Shown: piece by piece, positions 60,676-64,000 of the stretch
Numbering within the stretch: the first letter of the stretch is position 1
How the letters are laid out: each line of letters starts with the position of its first letter
NCBI GenBank assembly: GCA_964517675.1
Contig: CAZFEL010000001.1
Coordinates: 310,001 to 374,000 of the forward strand
Reading direction: 5' to 3'
DNA: 64,000 bases
Source of the DNA: Asbonarchaeum sp964517675
GTDB lineage: Archaea > Nanohalarchaeota > Nanosalinia > Nanosalinales > Nanoanaerosalinaceae
Notes under the pieces: generated by a model
What the model was told of the DNA's origin: nothing
Database searches by the model: none
The model's input: the letters and a program-made list of their open reading frames with translations, nothing else
Position numbers and translations under genes: made by a program

Positions 60676-61608
60676 ATGGGTCCGGCGATAGACGTGCTGT
60701 GGAACGATGACGCGGCTGTCCGGTTCACATTCTTTGGTGGCAAGGGTGGTGTCGGGAAGACATCGGTCTCTGCTGCCATGGCCCTCCGACGGGCGGAAAA
60801 CGGTGAGACTGTCCTGCTGATCAGCACGGACCCTGCACACTCGGTCTCGGATGCCTTCGATCAGGAGATCGATGGTGAGACCGAGGTGCGGGAGAACCTG
60901 TACGCGGTCGAGGTCGACCCGGAGGAGGCGATGGAATCGTACCGGGACGAGATTGCGATGGAGGACATGCCCGAGATGATGGAGGGGTTGGGTATGCTGG
61001 ACAAGACACCGGGCATGGACGAGATGGCGGCGTTCAACCAGTTTATGAAGTACATGCGGTCGGACGAGTACGACCATATCATCTTCGATACCGCACCGAC
61101 CGGCCACACCCTGAACCTGCTCCAGCTCCCGGAGCTGATGGATTCGATGGTCGGGACGATGCTGAAGATGCGGATGCGGATCTCTGGTGCGATGGACATG
61201 GTCAAGGGCATGTTCGGTGGCGAGGACGATGAGCAGGAGGAAGATCCTGGCCTCGCCCAGCTGAAAGAGATGAAGGCCCGCATTGAGGAGGCACGGGAGC
61301 TGCTGACAGGGCCGGAGACGGTGTTCAACTTCGTGCTGATCCCTGAGACGATGTCGCTGTACGAGACCGAGCGGGCGATCGATGCGGTCCAGGACGAGGA
61401 GATCGCTGTGGGCCGGCTCTACATGAACAAGGTGCTGCCGGAGAATCGAGGCTGTGAGTTCTGCACGGCACGACGGTCGATGCAGCAGAAAAACATTGAT
61501 GAGGCGGAGGAACGGTTCTCAGACATGGAGATGACGGAGGTACCGCTTTTCACCGAGGAGGTCCGTGGGCTGGATATGCTCGGTCGGATGGGGGAGTATC
61601 TGGATTAG
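60676..61608 (+). CDS. ArsA/Get3-type ATPase
   Basis: The 310 residues hold the deviant P-loop GGKGGVGKT (residues 21-29), STDPAHSVSDAF (switch I), 'DTAPTGHTLNLLQLP' (switch II) and a C-terminal CEFC pair near residue 260 that can bind zinc. Met-rich helices (about 100-180) look like a hydrophobic client groove. Archaeal members deliver tail-anchored proteins rather than arsenite; no arsenic genes are nearby. It converges with the site-2-protease-like gene (4-nt overlap). Confidence 0.88.
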   Translation: MGPAIDVLWNDDAAVRFTFFGGKGGVGKTSVSAAMALRRAENGETVLLISTDPAHSVSDAFDQEIDGETEVRENLYAVEVDPEEAMESYRDEIAMEDMPEMMEGLGMLDKTPGMDEMAAFNQFMKYMRSDEYDHIIFDTAPTGHTLNLLQLPELMDSMVGTMLKMRMRISGAMDMVKGMFGGEDDEQEEDPGLAQLKEMKARIEEARELLTGPETVFNFVLIPETMSLYETERAIDAVQDEEIAVGRLYMNKVLPENRGCEFCTARRSMQQKNIDEAEERFSDMEMTEVPLFTEEVRGLDMLGRMGEYLD

Positions 61609-62270
61609 ATCCAGCCGCGGCTGAGTGCGAACACGGCCAGGCTCATCGCGGCGATGAACAGCCAGATGGTGATGTTCCATCGGAGGACCTTGCTGCCGTC
61701 GACGGGCCCGAACGGGACCATCGAGAACAGGGCGAGGACGGCGTTGATCTCCGCGCCGATGACAAAGAGGTTCCGCTCGAGTCCGAGGGACGGGATGAGG
61801 GGGGAAAGCATCAAAAGCGACATACCGATAGCGAGACTCATCAACGGACCGATTGAGGCGATGATACCCATCTGCTTGGGTGAGAGGTTGATCTGCCACC
61901 GTCCGGCACGTTCTGTGTTCTCGGAGGAGATCTGCATCCCGCCGACGGCGGCGAACACGATGCCGAGGAACGAGCTCAGGACCGAGACGATGATCCCGGG
62001 GGACCACATGCGGTAGGTGGCGTGGCTCTCGAGTGCGCGGGAGGTGCCTTTCTGTGCCATCTCTTTCGCGATCAGGGACAGGCCCACGAGGACGGTGGTG
62101 AAGATGAAATGCTGGATGAAGGTAGGCTCGAGGACGTAGGTGAACTTGTTGTCTCCGCCAAAGATGGCGAGGGTAAAGGCGAACCCGAGCGCCACGGTTG
62201 AGATGATCAGTTCCCGGAGCTCCTCCGGGCTGTGCTCGTACGTGCTCGTTCCTTTGCCGAATAGTCTCAT
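61605..62270 (-). CDS. Site-2-protease homologue without HExxH
   Basis: The 221 residues have the layout of archaeal M50 membrane proteins: about five spans, the segment 'ATYRMWSPGIIVSVLSSFLG', 'GGMQI', and the C-terminal NAVLALFSMVPFGPVDGSKVL that matches the conserved N-P-x-x-P-x-D-G motif. The zinc motif HExxH is replaced by K69-E-M-A-Q73, so both His are lost. It is probably a catalytically dead S2P relative. It overlaps the nuclease-like gene upstream by ATGA. Confidence 0.75.
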   Translation of the reverse strand: MRLFGKGTSTYEHSPEELRELIISTVALGFAFTLAIFGGDNKFTYVLEPTFIQHFIFTTVLVGLSLIAKEMAQKGTSRALESHATYRMWSPGIIVSVLSSFLGIVFAAVGGMQISSENTERAGRWQINLSPKQMGIIASIGPLMSLAIGMSLLMLSPLIPSLGLERNLFVIGAEINAVLALFSMVPFGPVDGSKVLRWNITIWLFIAAMSLAVFALSRGWI

Positions 62271-62743
62271 GTTGCCAGCTCCAGTGCAGCTGCGATGTCA
62301 TACTCCGAGCCATCGCGCTCGATTTCGGGGAACCGTTTGATGTCCTCGAGTGGGAGCCCGACCGCGTCCGTGGTGTATTTGCGGTCGATGATCTCCCACG
62401 GGACGAGGTAGGCTTTCCGCGCCCGGCCGCGTCCCCGCTTCAGTTCCACCGCCAGGAAGCCTTTTCTCCCGGAGCGGTTTAAAAATTCCGTTATCCGCTC
62501 GACCTGGTGGCCGTCGTCGGATTCCGAGAAGTGCTGGGAGAAATACAGCGTGTTGTTGGACTGGGTCGTGAGGGATTTGTTCTCGATACCGAGGTACAGG
62601 TCATCGTACGGGGAATCGACGAGGATATCGAGGAACTGGCTCGAGAAGCGGTGCTGTTTCCGCCGGTAGGCGATCCCGCTGAGGTCCTCGCGGTCGAAGT
62701 ACCGGTTGAAGGCCTTGACCAGGTCCCGCTCGAAGCCTGTCAT
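62267..62743 (-). CDS. PD-(D/E)XK-type nuclease-like protein
   Basis: ATG 62743 begins MTGFERDLVKAFNRYF. A possible nuclease core is visible: FLDILVDSPYDDLYLGIENKSL (D and E-x-K), followed by 'GFLAVELKRGRGRARKAY'. The protein is 158 residues, close to small archaeal nuclease domains such as Holliday-junction-resolvase-like folds. The exact family is uncertain. It lies between TraB and the S2P-like gene in one operon. Confidence 0.6.
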   Translation of the reverse strand: MTGFERDLVKAFNRYFDREDLSGIAYRRKQHRFSSQFLDILVDSPYDDLYLGIENKSLTTQSNNTLYFSQHFSESDDGHQVERITEFLNRSGRKGFLAVELKRGRGRARKAYLVPWEIIDRKYTTDAVGLPLEDIKRFPEIERDGSEYDIAAALELAT

Positions 62744-62765
62744 GAGGTCAGTTTGGACAGCTGCG

Positions 62766-63386
62766 TTAATAGGTGTTGTCCCTGATGCGGTCCTGCATCC
62801 CGCTGACATGTCCTGCCCCGACGAACGCGAGGACGTCGCCGTACTCGTCCTCGAGTGCCTCCAGCCTGGCCGCCATGATGTCGTTGCGCTCTTCGATGAG
62901 CGCCTGGTGAAGGTCGGGGAACGAGACCTGCAGGCGGACCAGCAGCTCCTCGATGAGGTCCTGGTCGGGGACGGTATCGAGGTCGAAGCCTGTCCCGGCC
63001 GGGAGGAGGCCGCCGAGCAGGAGGAAGCCGGCGAGTTTGATCTTCTCAAGTGTCCGGATGTCCCTGAGCCGGTCCATGGTGATGGCGATGTCCTGGTCGA
63101 TGAGGGCGAGTGGTATGTCGCGTTTCCCGGCCTCGCTGGCTGCTGTCAGCAGTTCCTGGCCTGGTGTGATCCCGGTCCGCTCGCTGAGTTTCTGCTGGAT
63201 GTACTGGATGAGGGACATGAGCGGGTTCTGGAGGCTGTAGTCTGTCTGCTGTCCTGCGAGAAGTGCCTGGTACCGCTTTGGGTCGAGTTCGACGGCGACG
63301 ATGTCGGGATCGGATTCCTCGATCTGCCGGGAGACGTCTGAGACGCTCTCTGGTGAGATATGGGATGTGCCGACGAGTTCTATCAT
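62766..63386 (-). CDS. TraB/PrgY-family protein
   Basis: The 206 residues show the TraB fold: VGTSHISPESV (5-15), VAVELDPKRYQAL (31-43), 'ALIDQDIAITMDR', 'ERNDIMAARLEAL' and the end FVGAGHVSG. Full-length archaeal homologues carry an additional C-terminal membrane region that is absent here. The family is linked to the degradation or sensing of peptide signals, but its biochemistry is unsettled. The ATG lies 2 nt from the predicted end of SRP RNA. Confidence 0.88.
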   Translation of the reverse strand: MIELVGTSHISPESVSDVSRQIEESDPDIVAVELDPKRYQALLAGQQTDYSLQNPLMSLIQYIQQKLSERTGITPGQELLTAASEAGKRDIPLALIDQDIAITMDRLRDIRTLEKIKLAGFLLLGGLLPAGTGFDLDTVPDQDLIEELLVRLQVSFPDLHQALIEERNDIMAARLEALEDEYGDVLAFVGAGHVSGMQDRIRDNTY

Positions 63387-63387
63387 T

Positions 63388-63666
63388 GTAACAGGAGTGG
63401 GAGTGCCGGGGATGGGAGGTACGGGAGGTGCAGGTATCCGGTGGCCGCTCTCCCCCCTGCGACCCCCTGAACGCAGGGTCTACGGCTTAGGGCTGCTCCG
63501 GTCAGGGCCTGACCCGGTTCACCGCAGAACCTGCCCCAGGGGACAGGGGATCGACGATTGGCCGCCGGGCTGCAGTCTCCTGTGGCCTCCTCTCCCTCGG
63601 CTTTGACCCCGCTGTTGAGGGCTTGCGGTGACAGGGGGCCCCAAGTCCCCCGGTCTATCCCGTTAC
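63388..63666 (-). ncRNA. Signal recognition particle RNA (7S)
   Basis: The minus strand contains the helix 8 signature TGCGGTGAACCGGGTCAGG, followed by GGAGCAGCCCTAAGCCG. Together they form the SRP54-binding symmetric loop. The ends can pair (GTAACGGGA near 63666 with TCCTGTTAC near 63388), giving about 280 nt, close to archaeal 7S RNA. The apical segment is C-C-C-U-G-A-C-C, so it lacks a GNRA or GGAA tetraloop. The ends are estimates from pairing and from the TATA-like box upstream. Confidence 0.85.
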
Positions 63667-63684
63667 ATCCGTACCCGCCCATCC

Positions 63685-63692
63685 TTTTTAAA
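63685..63692 (-). promoter_or_regulatory. TATA-like box of SRP RNA gene
   Basis: Minus-strand TTTAAAAA is centred about 23 nt before the predicted RNA 5' end at 63666, the normal archaeal distance. Confidence 0.65.
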
Positions 63693-63744
63693 GCTGCGAT
63701 GGCTGGCAGTGGCCTTTAAGAGGCTGGCCGCCGACAGAGACTGT

Positions 63745-63921
63745 ATGCAGGATGCCTGTGCTGTCTGTGGCAAGAACCTCTCGAAGTCAGGGGATCCGAT
63801 CGTCTACAGGGGCAATGAAGAGCCGGTCTATGTCTGCTCGCCGGGCTGTGGCCGGACGCTTCGGGTGACGGACTCGATCGACCGCCTTGCGGATGTCATG
63901 GGGTCCCTGGATCGGGATTAG
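63745..63921 (+). CDS. TRASH-like Cys mini-protein, 58 residues
   Basis: ATG 63745 follows the TATA-like CTTTAAG at 63713; longer starts (63628) would run into the SRP RNA. CAVCGKNL at residue 5 and CSPGCGRTL near 33 give a C-x2-C...C-x3-C site like the protein at 25108, probably binding zinc. A single short helix ends the protein. No function assigned; the two are likely paralogues. Confidence 0.7.
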   Translation: MQDACAVCGKNLSKSGDPIVYRGNEEPVYVCSPGCGRTLRVTDSIDRLADVMGSLDRD

Positions 63922-64000
63922 TCCTCGAGCAGGTCGGTGATCTTCGCGTGGCAGTCCGCACACAGCTGGACCTGGATGCCGCTGACGGTCTGGAAGTCCA
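63918..64000 (-). CDS. Partial Cys-pair protein at right edge
   Basis: Only the last 27 residues are present; the start lies beyond the window. They read DFQTVSGIQVQLCADCHAKI then TDLLED and TAA, a C-x-x-C-H arrangement compatible with a zinc knuckle or HNH-like element. It overlaps the stop of the preceding + gene by 3 nt. Nothing more can be said from this piece. Confidence 0.6.
   Translation of the reverse strand, partial: DFQTVSGIQVQLCADCHAKITDLLED

Noticed and set aside
1..64000. CRISPR array, insertion sequence, integrase or rRNA
   Set aside because: No spaced direct repeats, transposase or integrase frames, or rRNA segments were recognised on reading the window; the YSPED repeats are coding.

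Overview
The window reads as archaeal chromosome. It carries flap endonuclease 1, Hef helicase-nuclease, AMP phosphorylase with ribose-1,5-bisphosphate isomerase, aEF-1beta, Alba, isopentenyl phosphate kinase, SRP RNA, two intron-bearing tRNA-Arg genes, many class III (KG|) prepilin signals, and AT-rich TATA-like boxes about 25-35 nt before leaderless starts. Moderate-to-high GC, Asp/Glu-rich proteins, a DUF5828-type protein, a haloarchaeal-type zinc ribbon beside aEF-1beta and arrays of tiny membrane proteins suggest a halophile-associated DPANN archaeon, perhaps Nanohaloarchaeota-like. That placement is inference only.

Region by region. 1-16133 (+): the end of a TadC/ArlJ-like pilus platform protein, then about twenty tightly packed genes for membrane-anchored, pilin-like or secreted Cys-rich proteins, including a 1229-residue membrane protein, a PKD protein and a HExxHxxGxxH metalloprotease. 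An Alba gene with its own promoter sits inside. This is the best candidate for an undescribed surface or secretion apparatus. 16110-21089 (-): gpmI, AMP phosphorylase, R15P isomerase and FEN-1. 21190-25873: zinc ribbons, two tRNA-Arg genes with introns, aEF-1beta, a PH-domain protein, a twice-frameshifted membrane gene, an isopentenyl phosphate kinase gene broken by an in-frame TGA, and a decayed phytoene desaturase fragment. 26017-29663: DUF5828, phosphate permease, DUF192 and IMP dehydrogenase. 29864-32209: a 781-residue acidic repeat protein. 32206-32994: a SPOUT-type RNA methyltransferase.

33135-47777: a complete type IV pilus/Tad-like locus. It holds five pilin-like genes in a + operon (one a 1449-residue VWA adhesin whose VWA fold is split by about 600 residues), a major-type pilin, two platform proteins, the secretion ATPase, an HTH-coiled-coil-zinc-finger protein and the A24 prepilin peptidase. 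A 15-nt promoter sequence is identical before a pilin gene at 14926 and a small membrane gene at 47523, and nearly so before the peptidase gene, which links the two pilus regions. 47861-50887: a 1008-residue coiled-coil protein. 50968-57098 (-): an overlapping operon of HerA-like ATPase, membrane protein, Hef, DUF460 and an archaeosortase homologue with Ser at the catalytic Cys position, followed by a cupredoxin-like lipoprotein. 57140-60629: LamG and secreted proteins plus small genes. 60676-64000: ArsA/Get3 ATPase, an operon of TraB-family protein, PD-(D/E)XK-type protein and a site-2-protease homologue without its HExxH motif, SRP RNA, a Cys4 mini-protein and a partial gene at the right edge.

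Coding density is very high. Many neighbours overlap by ATGA or TGATG. No stretch longer than 300 nt lacks a gene, and no CRISPR array, insertion sequence or rRNA was seen.
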